Below the pieces are notes generated by a model. It made no database searches, had not been told where the DNA came from, and worked only from the letters and a program-made list of their open reading frames with translations. 64,000 nt of DNA, taken from the NCBI GenBank assembly GCA_039111635.1, contig JBCAQO010000015.1, forward strand, positions 310,001 to 374,000. Reading direction: 5' to 3'. This stretch comes from Heterobasidion occidentale (taxonomy: Eukaryota; Basidiomycota; Agaricomycetes; Russulales; Bondarzewiaceae). The first letter of the stretch is position 1. Every line of letters starts with the position of its first letter. Shown here one piece after another: positions 21,475-32,615 of this stretch. The translations under genes were made by a program, and so were the position numbers.

Positions 21475-22996
21475 TCACAAAGGCTTCCACACTGCCTCGG
21501 GATGATATTTATTGTGCCCCAGGTCGTCGTTGTCGGAGAAGGTTATGGGTTGACTGGCAGGCCGATGCATGGCATCTGTCTGCGCAGAAGGGCCGTGGGG
21601 GGCATACTGCATGCGCGGCATCGTTTTGACCGACACGTCGCTCCCACACGGCGAGCGATTCACCTTGACCAGGACTATGATGGCTGTCGGGTAGATGCCC
21701 TGGCGGTGTGGACACCGCGCGCGCGTGAGTATCATATCATCGGGGACTGCTGATGGACGTGGGCGCGAGCGCACTCACTGCGATGTGTGTGTATGTGGGC
21801 ATGAACATGTCGGTCACCAAGCTGCTGAGCCCGGGTATTCGGATGTACTCGCCGACGATGAGCGCGAGCTGCGTCGAGGGAGACGGAGGTCAGCGTGCGC
21901 GCACGCGCCGGTGAGCGGTCCCGGCGGGGCTGCGTACCCATAAGAAAGAATACAGAGCGGCAGATTCCACCAGGAGGGTCAGGATCTGCTGCACCCTTGA
22001 GGGCATAGGGCGGTCGATCAGCTGAGTGGCCTTGCGGTAGTTCCTAGAATGAAAAAAAGAAACCCATCATCAATCCTATGGAGCGCGCAAGGAGTGCGCG
22101 CGGCGAGCAGACCATGTTGTGCACGCGATTAGACACGTGCAGAATAGGTTGATGACTAGAGAGAGGCCCCAGTAGACGCAGCGGCTGATGACGACGATTC
22201 GACCTAGGGGGTCCGAGGGCGAGATTAGGTACCTGACCTGACTGCCCCCGACGACCCCGGCAGCCACTTGCGAGCAGAAGACGAGTGGGAGTCAGTGCGA
22301 CATGCATTGCACAGCGCACACACTTATGCTCACCGATGGAGCACAGGAAAAGGCACAATAAGACGAAGCGTTGCCACTTATGGCGCTGCAGGGCCATGGC
22401 CCTCCAGACGACTATGCCATCCCCGAGTATGAACTGTCCCGGGCCGTCAGAAGCCCATCACGTCACTCGCGGACGGGTATGACGCTCACGTTGACGAGAG
22501 AGCAGTAGAAGGCGCCGCTCTCCATGCCGCGCAACGAGTCCCTGATCAATGGAAGCTTGGCTGCGATCGGTTCGCCGGGCTGTTCGACGAGCAGGTTTCG
22601 GATCCTCTTCAGGACCGTCACGGTGTGCACCCAGAAGCCGCTCGTCGAAGAGATGAACATGACAAGGATCGTGACGAGCATCACCAAGTTGGCCCTCGGC
22701 AACCCGCGTTGGCTGAGAAGGCAGTCAGTCAGCGCACGGCGAAAAAGAGCACGCCATGCGGCCTGCCGCTCACCAAAGTACCCATGTGGAAAACAGGACC
22801 AGCACGACGTATATGCCTGGGTGCCTTCGTCAGTCGCCGCGTTCCGCAACCACGCTCCGGCAAGCCAAAGAGGCGACCCACCGTAAAACAATGTCTGCAG
22901 GGCCAGCGCGGTGACGTTGTACAGAATGATCAAACCTGCGTCGTGGATCGCTTGTGCTTCAGTCAGAGCGTCGCTGGTTTGGGCGCCGATGTACAT
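21475..22996 (-). CDS. Multipass membrane protein, paralogue of the gene at 1-1449
   Basis: A complete member of the same family. ATG 22996 gives MYIGAQTSDALTEAQAIHDA. Exons in order supply GIYVVLVLFSTWVLW, ANLVMLVTILVMFISSTSGF, GMESGAFYCSLVN, FILGDGIVVWRAMALQRHKW, RFVLLCLFLCSI, QVRYLISPSDPLGRIVVISR, WGLSLVINLFCTCLIACTTW, RVQQILTLLVESAALYSFL, IRIPGLSSLVTDMFMPTYTH and GIYPTAIIVLVKVNRSP, then a hydrophilic tail to EAVWKPL and the stop at 21475. That is about seven membrane helices and at least eight introns. GIVVWRA, LLVESAALY and GIYPT are shared with the paralogue. No function known to me. Confidence 0.85.
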
Positions 22997-24162
22997 AGAA
23001 TCGAAAGCGGCCGTTTGTGAGTGGAGATGTGGAGCTACGACGCTCCTCCCATGCAGCTAGAGGCTTTTAACAGCCTAGCTGGACGATATCTCATAGTGTC
23101 GAACAGCTGTATGCGCTGGCTTACTCGCAAACCAGAGGACTGTCGTAGTCGCACTGCGTACTAGGCGGTTGAGTCAATGACGAGGGACGCGCCTGACGAA
23201 CGGACATTCAACTGCGATACTTATCTGGACCCTTGAGGCCCCTTGAGGCTGCGCTTATGATACTTGCAGAAGCCGACTGCGACACGGCAAGTCGCCGCTC
23301 TTCGCCGCTACCAAGCTAAGCATTCTCGAAACGGAAGCACACGACAACCATCCACGAACGGAACAAGGATTCCCTATCACACATGGATGTAGTAGGTCCA
23401 CATCTATCTACGCCTGTGGCTCACGTACCGATCATACATACACACACGCCGCATACAAGACATCCAAAAGAAGCCATGAATGAACGGACGGACGAACAAA
23501 GAATGTCAGCCCCACATACTACTCCAAAACCCAGCACGGTCCTCGCGATGGGAGGAGTCCTTATAGGGGCCTCCGCGCACACACATGGAGCAAACCACTC
23601 GGCGCGGGTGTCTCGCTCTCGCCTGCTCGTTCGTCCGCTGACGCTGCCAGCAAAGGCAGCGACCGCGGGGCGCTGCGCCGTCCACAGGTAAAAGCGCCTG
23701 CGGACGGGCGAGGGCGCTCGAGGCTGTATCGAAATAGAGAGATCAGACGAGGAAGGGGCCTCCTGCGGCCTTCAAGGATCAAACTCGACAAGGGACGTGT
23801 TTTGGGAAAGTGCCAATCCATGGACATCCAGATCACAGTGGCAGAAGCAGTGAGCGCTAGTGAGCGCTGGTCAAAATGGCTCGGAGGAGAACGGAGAGCC
23901 ACATCGGATGCACACGGGACTCCCAGACCAGGACCCCGGACCGCAATGCATGGATCGAGATGCGTAAGTTATCTCCAGCGACGGCTCATTCCGTCTGGCA
24001 GTACTTAGGAACTCAAGCGCGGAGCTAATTGTCACAAGCCCAACTCCGTGCTCTGACCAAGCCTGCCACTGCGAGGTGCAACTACAAACCCCTCTTCGTT
24101 GTTTCAAAAAAAATCTCACCTATCTGAAGAACACGACTTCTCGATGGTCATCTAGAAATTAA
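22997..24162. other. Intergenic, no gene seen
   Basis: About 1.2 kb with short ORFs only. Contains a small direct repeat (GTGAGCGCT twice near 23850-23868). I see no coding signal. Confidence 0.4.
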
Positions 24163-24600
24163 ATGGCGTTGGAGGAACCTAAGTCAGCGGATCAAAAGAT
24201 TGAGGGTGACGATCACTTCCCCTCACTTGATGCGGAAGATGGACAGGCCGAGGCAGACGCGGCCGAGACAGACGCGTTCCAGTGCGCACGATGCAGGCGG
24301 GTATGTTTGAGTGTTTACTCTCCTTTTGAGACTAACGATTTCATATATCAAACTTTACAGAGAAAGTGCCGCTATCGTCAAGTGCAAATAAGGAGCGCTG
24401 ATGAGCCCAAGACAGCATGTCTTCTTTGATTCTAGTCCCCAATTGTTTACTCATCGTGAGCTTCTAGACATATGTAAGGTATGTGAACATATGGGCTACA
24501 CTACTGCTATACTCTGCTACCCTGACTGATTTTGACGCCATAAAACTACAGATGCATGATCTGTAACCACAAGTGGGCTGTATGTCTTTCCCCTTGTATG
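24163..24600 (+). pseudogene. TFIIS C-terminal fragment (zinc ribbon), 5'-truncated and degenerate
   Basis: Exon 24163-24300 reads MALEEPKSADQKIEGDDHFP, a linker, then AAETDAFQCARCRR. After an intron at 24301-24360 it continues RKCRYRQVQIRSADEPKTAC. Residues CMICNHKWA at 24554-24580 supply the second CxxC. In transcription elongation factor TFIIS the last part of domain II (ALEEQK..ADQKI) is followed by the zinc ribbon FQC.RC...K.RYRQ.QTRSADEP.TTF..C..CN..WKF. The catalytic Asp-Glu of RSADEP is kept. The stretch joining ADEP to the second Cys pair is broken by stops and no clean intron joins it. Domain I and most of domain II are absent upstream. I read this as a duplicated, decaying gene fragment. 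Confidence 0.7.
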
Positions 24601-24974
24601 CATCTCGCTGACGGTCGCTTGCAGATGGAGATTCTCGTAAAGTGCGCCGCCCTGCTCTCTCACAATCATAATGTAAACCTCGCTCACATTCACCGTCGTA
24701 TCCGGCAAACCTACGTCTGTCCGTCCGGGCTTCAAAGCCACTGTAACACTGATTTCTTCACCTGGTACCCTTTTGTCTGCTCTCTGGGCGAACTGCTACA
24801 TACTACGGCTGTGCCAGTTTGCTTTATTGGGTTTACGCATCTGCTCCTCTCTCGCTACCAAGGTCCTGCTTGCTTACGATCTCGTTGGTTCTGTCCTTTG
24901 TGCTATCACTTTGTACGCCGTCTTTCTCGATCGGCTAAATCAGAACACGAGCTGAACAGTCTCGTCGAGTCGAG

Positions 24975-25466
24975 TTGAACTCAGCGAATACGCCCAAACC
25001 TCTTAGTAGGGCACACCGCAAGTCCCTCCAGTCCAAAATGGACAGCGGCGGCATCAGGAGATCGAAATCTCGGAAAATCAAGCCGAGCCAGGTGTCCCCA
25101 TCTGCTGCGACCATGAGCCTGGATTGCCGTTGGGCGCTTGAGAGCTTGATTGAAAGCCCTCATGGGTCAGAGACCATAGGTATCGATGCTGAAAACAAAA
25201 GCATCGTAATGTGTTACTTGAAGTCATCCAACGAGGAGATGTTGTATAGCAATGCCGACCCCATCGTCCCCGTGCCTGCGCGCAGGAGAGGAGATGAGAT
25301 CACTCGAAAGGGAAAAATCAGAGGCACCTCGCGCGTTCGTCAACATCCACGTCCAGCGACGCGACGCGACGCTACGCCGGATCCCAGATGCCAATTACCG
25401 CAATACACTCGTACTGTACTCGTATACAACGGGCCGTCCAGCCTACACCAGACCTACCCAGCTTAA
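24975..25466 (+). CDS. Hypothetical ORF
   Basis: 163 codons from ATG 24975. The first half is Lys/Arg/Ser-rich (RKSLQSKMDSGGIRRSKSRK). A middle stretch, LDCRWALESLIESPHGSETI, looks protein-like; the end is Arg-rich. No motif recognised and no introns evident. It may belong with the TFIIS fragment as debris. Confidence 0.25.
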   Translation: MNSANTPKPLSRAHRKSLQSKMDSGGIRRSKSRKIKPSQVSPSAATMSLDCRWALESLIESPHGSETIGIDAENKSIVMCYLKSSNEEMLYSNADPIVPVPARRRGDEITRKGKIRGTSRVRQHPRPATRRDATPDPRCQLPQYTRTVLVYNGPSSLHQTYPA

Positions 25467-25830
25467 CGATGATAACGACGATGAACGACGACGGACGACG
25501 ACGGACGACGGGAGCAACACGGAACGGAACGGAAACGCAGGAAAAGAGATAGAATGGGGGAGGAGAGGCGGGCGGAGTAATATGTGAAAACAAAAACGTC
25601 AAGACACGACGAGGCGGTAGAATCGAGCCTGTATCCAGTAGCAAGCGAGTGAGTATTTCTTATTTCGTGCACGAGAGCAGACACATAAACCCAGAGAAAG
25701 AGAAAGAGAGAGAGAGGGCGCGACGGAAGCGCAGGCCAAGCAAAATAACACAAACAAAAAACACCCACTCCGCACCACTCCGCACCACCACCGCGCACCA
25801 ACCCGCCACGCCCACAGATCACCCACCGTG

Positions 25831-28800
25831 TCATCGCTCGCCCTCCCCATCGCTCATACCTACACTGCCGCTCTCGCTCCTCGCCCTCTTCCCGTTCCCG
25901 TTCACCGTGCTCCGCTCCGAGCCTGAGCCCGAGCCCGAGCCCGACCTAGACCCCGTGCCCGACGACCCCGTGCCCGGCCTCCCGTGCACGTGCGCGCGCT
26001 CTTGGCGCTGCTCGTGCTCGTGCTCGTGCTCATGCTCGTGCCCCTGCTCGTGCCCCCGTCCATGGCTCCCCTGCCCGCGTCCGACGATCGGCGGCGCGGG
26101 GTACGCGTTCATGATGCTCGCGAACGTCGGAGGGACGGGCGGCGGCGCGCCCGTCATGTACGGCGACTGGGACTGCGAGTGCGCCGATGGCGATCGCGAG
26201 TCCGGGTGCGCGGGCGGGTGCGGGAGGCCCTGCGACGACGGCGCCTGGGAGGAGCCCGCGTGCGACGGCTGCGACTGCTGCGAGTGCGAGTATGAGTGGG
26301 TGCTGGACTGCGAGTGCGAGCGCGAGTGCGCCGGCGGGGGATACGCCTGCGGATGCCCCTGGTGTCTGGGCGGCGGCGGCGGCGGCGGGTGCCGCGATGC
26401 ATACGGATGCCGGGGCGTGCTCATGCTGGGCGAGCGAGAGGGCCCCTGTTGGTGCTCGTGACCGTGCTCGTGAAGTTGATATTCGTGCTGGTGCTGATGC
26501 TGTTGCTGGTGAGGATGTTGATGCGGGTGTGGGTGCGCGTGCGATTGGGGGTGTGGGTGCTGGAGCTGCGGCGGGAGATGGTGCGCCTGATGAGGGTGCT
26601 GCTGGTGATGCTGGTGATGGCGGTGAGGATACGGCGGCGGCGGCAACTCGTCCGGAATCCCGTGGGACGCTCTCGCATCTCGCGGGTCGTGTTCTGGTGG
26701 ATGCGCATGCATGTCTTCCATCGGCTGATCGCCGTCCTCGAGGTCTCTTGCGTCCCCACGCCCATCATAGTCTTCGGGAAGCGCGGGAACAACCGCCGCG
26801 TGCCGCCCGCCTAGCTGCCTGTGCGAACTGATTCTAAGCCTTGCTTCCACGAGATGGTGACAAAAGACACCGAAAGGGCAGGAAACACAGAAAATAGGGC
26901 AAGGCAAAAACACTCACCCGCCTTCATAGAAATTTTGCCAAACATAGTTTTGCAGCCGGTCCGCGTTGGGCAGCTCTTGTATGAGATGCTTGATCGTGTT
27001 CTGCCCGAGGCCGAAGAAATCTGGCCCCGACACGGAGTTGCTATGCTGGCGGTTGCGCACGTGGTTTGCGGCACGAACGACAACAGACCATGCGCCGGTC
27101 GCGGTACCCGCAACGATTGGCTTGTCGGGCATGTCCGCAGCGACGATCTGGAACTTGGGTCCGTCGCCACCATCAAGGATCGTGCAGTGGTAGACCACAT
27201 CCGCGTTCGCGTCGCATGCGGAGTGGTAGCGCCTGCGAAGGGAACATAGAGTGTGGAAGGGAAAGAAACACGCAAGCGTGAGGATGACAAGGCAAAGCAG
27301 CGCGGCAAGGTGGAGAGGACAGGAAAGGAAAGGACGAGACAGGAGGGTGGAACCGTGCACGAGGAGCATGTACACGGGAGGGAATCGAACCCCTCGAGAA
27401 CGACGGAACACAGGAGTACAAGGGAAACGAAGGGGCGAAACGGAAGAGAAGAAGAACGACGTACCTGGTCACTTCGTATCCCACAGGGAAGATGTACCTC
27501 TCCGTATGGAAATGCTCGCGCATGCACACCTCGCCGAGGCTGATCACGGTCATGATGCCGACATTGAGCGGGAGCATCGGGCCCCCTTTGCTGTCGCGCG
27601 GCACGGTGGGGATCGTGTGCGACTTGGTCATCACGGTGTGCGCCTTGAGTCGCTTCGGCTTGGCATGTCGCTGGATCTCGGACGGCCGCGAGGCCGCGGT
27701 CGCAAATGCGGCGGCGTTGGCCTGCACCTGCGAGGAGGTGGACGCGCCTGGAGAGCCTGACGGATGACCCCCTCCGCTGCCGTTGCGCGGGTGTGCGGGA
27801 GAGTCGCCCGAGTAGTGCGGCTCGTTGTCCGAGGCGAGCGAGGACAGCGGCGAGACGGGAGAGCGCGTGCTGTACGCATCCGTGTGGTTCCACGTCCCGC
27901 TACCGCTTCCACCGCCATTGTTATTGTTATTGTTGCTCCTCATAGCGAGGAGGGGGTTCTGAGCCAAGGGTGCGGCGTATTTCGTCTCAGGGGCTGTGTT
28001 CGACGGAGGCGGAGGACCGGGCGGCGCCGGCGCCGGCGGAATTATCCGGATACGTTTGCCCGACGTCGACACCAGCGTGTGGGTGCCGGGCGGCGTCGAC
28101 GCGTGCGGCGGGGGAGGGCCGCCAGGGTGAGAGGGTGGTCCGGCATCGGCCGGTTTGGCCCCAACCCCAACTCCGGCGGGGCCGGTTTTCGGCCGGCGCG
28201 CGGGCCTGCGGACGTCACGGGCATCTTCCTCGATGCGCTCGCGCTCCCTGGCCTCTTCCTCGCGACGGCGGCGGGCCTGGAGGCCGATATAACGGGAGGA
28301 AAGCATCGGATCGGTGTTAGCGTCTTCAGACTCGAGCTCGTCAGCGGCGCGGCGGAGGTTTGCAGCAAAGGCGGCCTGCTTGCGGGGCGAGAGGAGGGTG
28401 CGCGGCAAGGCGGTGCTCGCGGGTCGCGGGATGGAGGGATCGGAGAGGATGACGGGAATGCCGTTGCCATTGGAGGGGATGCGCGTGTGGGCGCCTTCGG
28501 CGCCGTTGCTCTCGAGCCTGATGATGTTCTCGAGCTCGATGATGCGGTCGAGGAGTATGCTGGAGGAGAGATGAAGAAGATTGTAGAGAGGAGAGGGGAA
28601 GGGGGGGGAGGGGGGGAGAAGACGTACCCTCTTTCGTCGCTCATGCGCTGATTGCGCTCAGAGGAGAGGGTGAGATCGTCTTCCAGGGCCTTCGTTTTCT
28701 GGGGAGAGATGAGCGTGGGGTTGGGAGGAGAGAGGGGGAGCGAAGGGTGCACCTGCTCGAGGTCGACATATCTTTTTTTGAGCTTGTAGTACTTGTCTGC

Positions 28801-28929
28801 AAAGTCCCTAGTATCCTTGAGGTTGGAAGGGGGGAACGGCTGGGGTGGGGGCACGGGAGGGGGACCCATTATGACGTCTCTGTCGGGGGGAGGAGGGGGC
28901 ATTACAGGATCGGAGCGCGTGCGACTCAT
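25831..28929 (-). CDS. FYRN/FYRC-domain protein with His-rich tail
   Basis: ATG 28929 (MSRTRSDPVMPPPPPDRDVI). A coiled-coil N-terminal part follows (FADKYYKLKKRYVDLEQ, KTKALEDDLTLSSERNQRMS, ILLDRIIELENIIRL), then RKQAAFAANLRRAADELESE and a Pro/Gly/Asn low-complexity linker. FYRN: KSHTIPTVPRDSKGGPMLPL, VISLGEVCMREHFHTERYIF, PVGYEVTR. FYRC, after an intron at about 27237-27471: RYHSACDANADVVYHC, FQIVAADMP, SGPDFFGLGQNTIKHLIQEL, ADRLQNYVWQNFYEG. The last exon from about 26815 is a 300-residue His/Gln/Ser tail with His-Glu alternation. The stop is at 25831. FYR domains pair in chromatin proteins such as MLL and TBRG1. The family suggests a nuclear, chromatin-linked role; partners are unknown. Confidence 0.85.
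25985..26075 (-). repeat. His-Glu alternating codon repeat inside the FYR gene
   Basis: Repeats of CAC/CAT-GAG codons encode (HE)n in HEQGHEHEHEHEHEQRQ. A longer His/Gln-rich block lies at about 26450-26660. Possible metal binding or condensate behaviour; expansion-prone. Confidence 0.7.
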
Positions 28930-31900
28930 AAAGAGGGAGGGAGTGATGTAGGAGGATGGCGATCAGAGGCTCGCACTGGAGTGACCGCGCCAACGCTGCA
29001 ACGAAACGAGCTCGCAGGCCGGATGCGTGCGCCAGTCACTCGTGTAGCCGTCTGAGATGCCGTCATCCTGATTGTCACCCGACTGTGTCCCATTTCCAAT
29101 TCCCGTCCCCTTGCTCTCACCGATCGCCCCTCCTCCTTTGGGCGACACTACGCCATCTTCAGCCGCCCGTCCCAAGTCCGTCCCCTCGAGCGACCCCCCC
29201 CCCATGCTCCGTATGGACCCTTCCATCGGTCCAGCCCGGCCCCCCATCCACCGCGCCCAATCCCACCGCACCCTGAGCAACCCTTCGCTCCTGTCGGACC
29301 CAGCCACAAATGAACCCTCGCCAAGCGCCCGACACCGCGCGCCCGCCCTTCCATTTCCAATTTCCCTCCTCCCCTCCATTTTCTCTCTCTGCCCTTTTTC
29401 GGTCATCCTCCTGCTTATTTGGGATCCCGTCCGCTCCCATGACACCTTGGCGTCCGCTGCCTCTCCTCTGCGCCGCGACACAGCGTCCGCATTCACACAC
29501 TGCATTCCGACACGTCGCTCCCATCTGATACGATCAGTCCCGGTACTTATCTCCTCTGGGTCGTTGGTGTCTGCGTCGAGCCCTACTCCATGATGCGTTT
29601 GTCAGATCACCACCGCTCTCATCCTCGGATTGGCTGCCGCGTCGCTTCGCTGTACTCTACCAGTAGCCATGACAATGCCTGCTCGACCCAATCTGCCGGG
29701 CACAGCGGGACCAGCACGGTCATGCGAGTCTCTGTGCCGTCGTATCTCCCCGTCGACACAGCGTCGTCAACAAGCGCCACCGCCAGCCACTCGCCACCAT
29801 CACCCTAGTACCTGCACCTCGCTCCCCAGTGCAGCCGCAACCTTCCGCTTCGCGTTCACACATACGACCCCTCTTCGCGTCTTCGCACTTGATCGAGCGG
29901 GCGCCGCGCAAGCGCGCCTTGGCCCCGCGAGCGAGGGACGCGGCCGGGCTCAGCGCGTGTCAGCGCGCACGAAGACACGGGACGCACAGGACGGTTCTTG
30001 TCCACGGGTTCTCTCGCGCGAAGCCAATCAGGATGACAGGTCGCAAGCGTTCGAGAGTGTGCGGACCCCGGACGCCACACACAAAAGTCCCTCGATGCGG
30101 GACCTGATCACACTCCTGCCACTGACATGACCAGACCCTGATGCGAAGCACGCCCTGCTTCCGCTCACACGCTCCAAATGCCATCTCTGGCAAGCCGCGA
30201 CAACCTAAACTACAGCCTTCCGTGGCCGTGCGTCCCACCCAATAAGTATACGCTGCAGACAACACACTCAAGCGCCAGAAGCTCATCCTCGCGTCTAGCA
30301 CGGACGTCAGCCACCCGCCGCCCGCCGCCCGGTTCGAACTTGGGGGGGAAACGACTGGTTCGGACACGCCTCTGCGGCTTCTTTTCTTCCGTCTTCTCTT
30401 GTTCCCTCCGCCAGGCTTCTCTTCTTTCCCCAACGCATCCGTCCTTGACACGCCGTCCACGTACGAACATGCGCAGCGTGCACAACACTCGCTCCGCTTC
30501 CTCTCAGGGAATCGGACGCAATCTTATCTCCTTTGGGCCCGCCATCCTCAGCCTGCAGGCCTCGAGCCACGAACCGTGACTCGAACCGTGCTCATCCTCT
30601 TGTTCCGACCCGCAATCTTCCTCCAGCCGCCCACGTCTTTGCAGTGTCTGCCGTGATCCCTGCATCTCATGATGACACGCACCCCCTCAAGATACACGCG
30701 CGCCGCTGCCCCCCGGGCCCCGCATGGCTATTCACATTCCGCAACGCTGGCGTCCACTCTTCACTGACGCCAGCCCCCGCACGAGCACTTAGGGTCCCAC
30801 CTGCACACTCGAGGAGGGGTCCGGACCCGGACTTTTGTGCCTCAACCCCGAGGCGCCATGCGGACCGTGCGCGCGGCATTCCGATGCTGCCAGTCCGGGG
30901 GCGTGTGCGTCAGCGTCGGGGGCGTGTGACTATCAGTGCCATCGCACACGGCTTATTGATAGATGGGAAGATCGTGCTCCTTACACACAGATGAGACGTC
31001 GATCTAGACGAGACGAGACACGGCGGCAACGGCGACGTGCAAGAGCCTGCCCGTGCGCCCGTCCAAAAAAAAGCAGTTCTTGGAGGAGGGAGAAGGGGAC
31101 AAAGGGGCTGATGCGGCACCGTCGCCAAACGGGATGCGCGCCGGCAGATCCTCTCATTCCCCTCCACATTGGCGCGCGTTCATACAGGCTCATATCGTGC
31201 TTGCCCCGCATCGCGCTGTATTGCATTTTTACGCCCGCACGCAAGCGTCGCTTCTTTCCCAGGCTGCAGCCATTATTTCACGTCTGCTCTGATCCATGAA
31301 CGCCTCTTTCGAGGCGCGAGCGCGAGCGTGAGTGCTCCTGGACACATCTCAGCCTGCGCGGGGACGAGCCGCGCGCTCGAGTCTGGACTGCGCCCGCTCC
31401 TACAGCTGCTCACACAGCCTCCTTCCCTCCGGCTGTCGAGATCGCGCGGAAATCTCTCCCTCTGGCGGTGCTGAGATCCGCGAGCGCGACGCGCGGCCGG
31501 GATCTGTCTCTGCACGTCTCGTACCACATATAACTGACTGAGAGGCTTGCGCGAGGCTCTGGGCCCACCGCGCTTCTCGCGGCGCGCTATCTGCGCACCT
31601 AGTAACGACCACGAGTCTCCTCTAGACAGCAATCGCAACTTACATACTGGATGCTGGTTCGTAGGCACACGGTCCCAGGCCGATGTTTTTTTTGGTGCAC
31701 CGATTGACCTGAGGCTTAGGTCGAACGCCCGTGCGAGTCGGGCCGTGGAGGGTTCAGCGTGAGTAAAGACGTGCCGACACTGATATCGCCGTCCACGATG
31801 GAGGTTCGAGCGGTCTCGAGTCGCTCGTTCAGGCGCAGCCTTGAGAGCCTCGACGCTCCATGAGCTCCTTCCCCTTCCCCTTCTCCTTCCCCGTCCCCTT

Positions 31901-32194
31901 CCTCCTCACCCGGCCTGCCTTCCTCTTCGCATCCGCCACGGTAGTCCCGCGGCTTCCACAGACGCGATCCGCCTCTCCTCACAGGCACGCCGTCCACGCC
32001 CAGGCGCACCCGCGGCCGCGCCAGCAACAGGGTCGGCGACGCGGCGAGAGAGGCTCCGACTCGCCAGCGTCAGCGCCTGCGTGCTGGGATCCTGCCCCCG
32101 GCTTCTCCTGGCCTGCACAGCGCAGGGCCCAGACCGCGAGATGGACGGGAAGCGATGGGAAGCCCAACGAGCCAAGCGCGGGCGTCGAAATGGG

Positions 32195-32212
32195 CAATTG
32201 CAATTGCAATTG
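32195..32212. repeat. (CAATTG)3 palindromic microsatellite
   Basis: Three tandem copies of a self-complementary hexamer in the unannotated stretch. The meaning is unknown. Confidence 0.8.
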
Positions 32213-32594
32213 TCATTGTCCAGCTCGCGCGCACGTATTATTGTATCATGTAGGAGATTGGAGGTGTGTGCCTCCGGAGGCGCCTCGCCCTGGTTGGTCA
32301 CCCTATCATATGGCCCCCTGTCGCAGCGGCTTCGTTCCTCGTCTTCTTCGTGGGCCTCGCCTTCCGCATCGGCTATCATCAGCTCGGTCCCTCCGACCCC
32401 CCTTCCCTCCCCTTCCTCCTCTCCTCGCCTTTGTTCCCTCGCACCGTGTTCAGCCCTCGTGACGTCCCCGGCTCCGCGATTTCTGTGCGATGGTTGTACG
32501 ACGACCGATTGACGGAACCGCCTGCCCGCCCGTAAGTGCGCGGCACGGGAGAGGATGGGCGCTCACAAGCGACCACTCGTGCACGTCGCGCACG

Positions 32595-32615
32595 TCTATC
32601 TATCTATCCATCTAT
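32595..32615. repeat. CTAT microsatellite
   Basis: About five tandem CTAT units with one change, in non-coding sequence. Confidence 0.75.

Noticed and set aside
27370..27400. tRNA T-arm-like sequence (GGGTTCGATTCCC on the minus strand)
   Set aside because: No D-arm, anticodon arm or acceptor pairing upstream; it sits inside an intron of the FYR gene.
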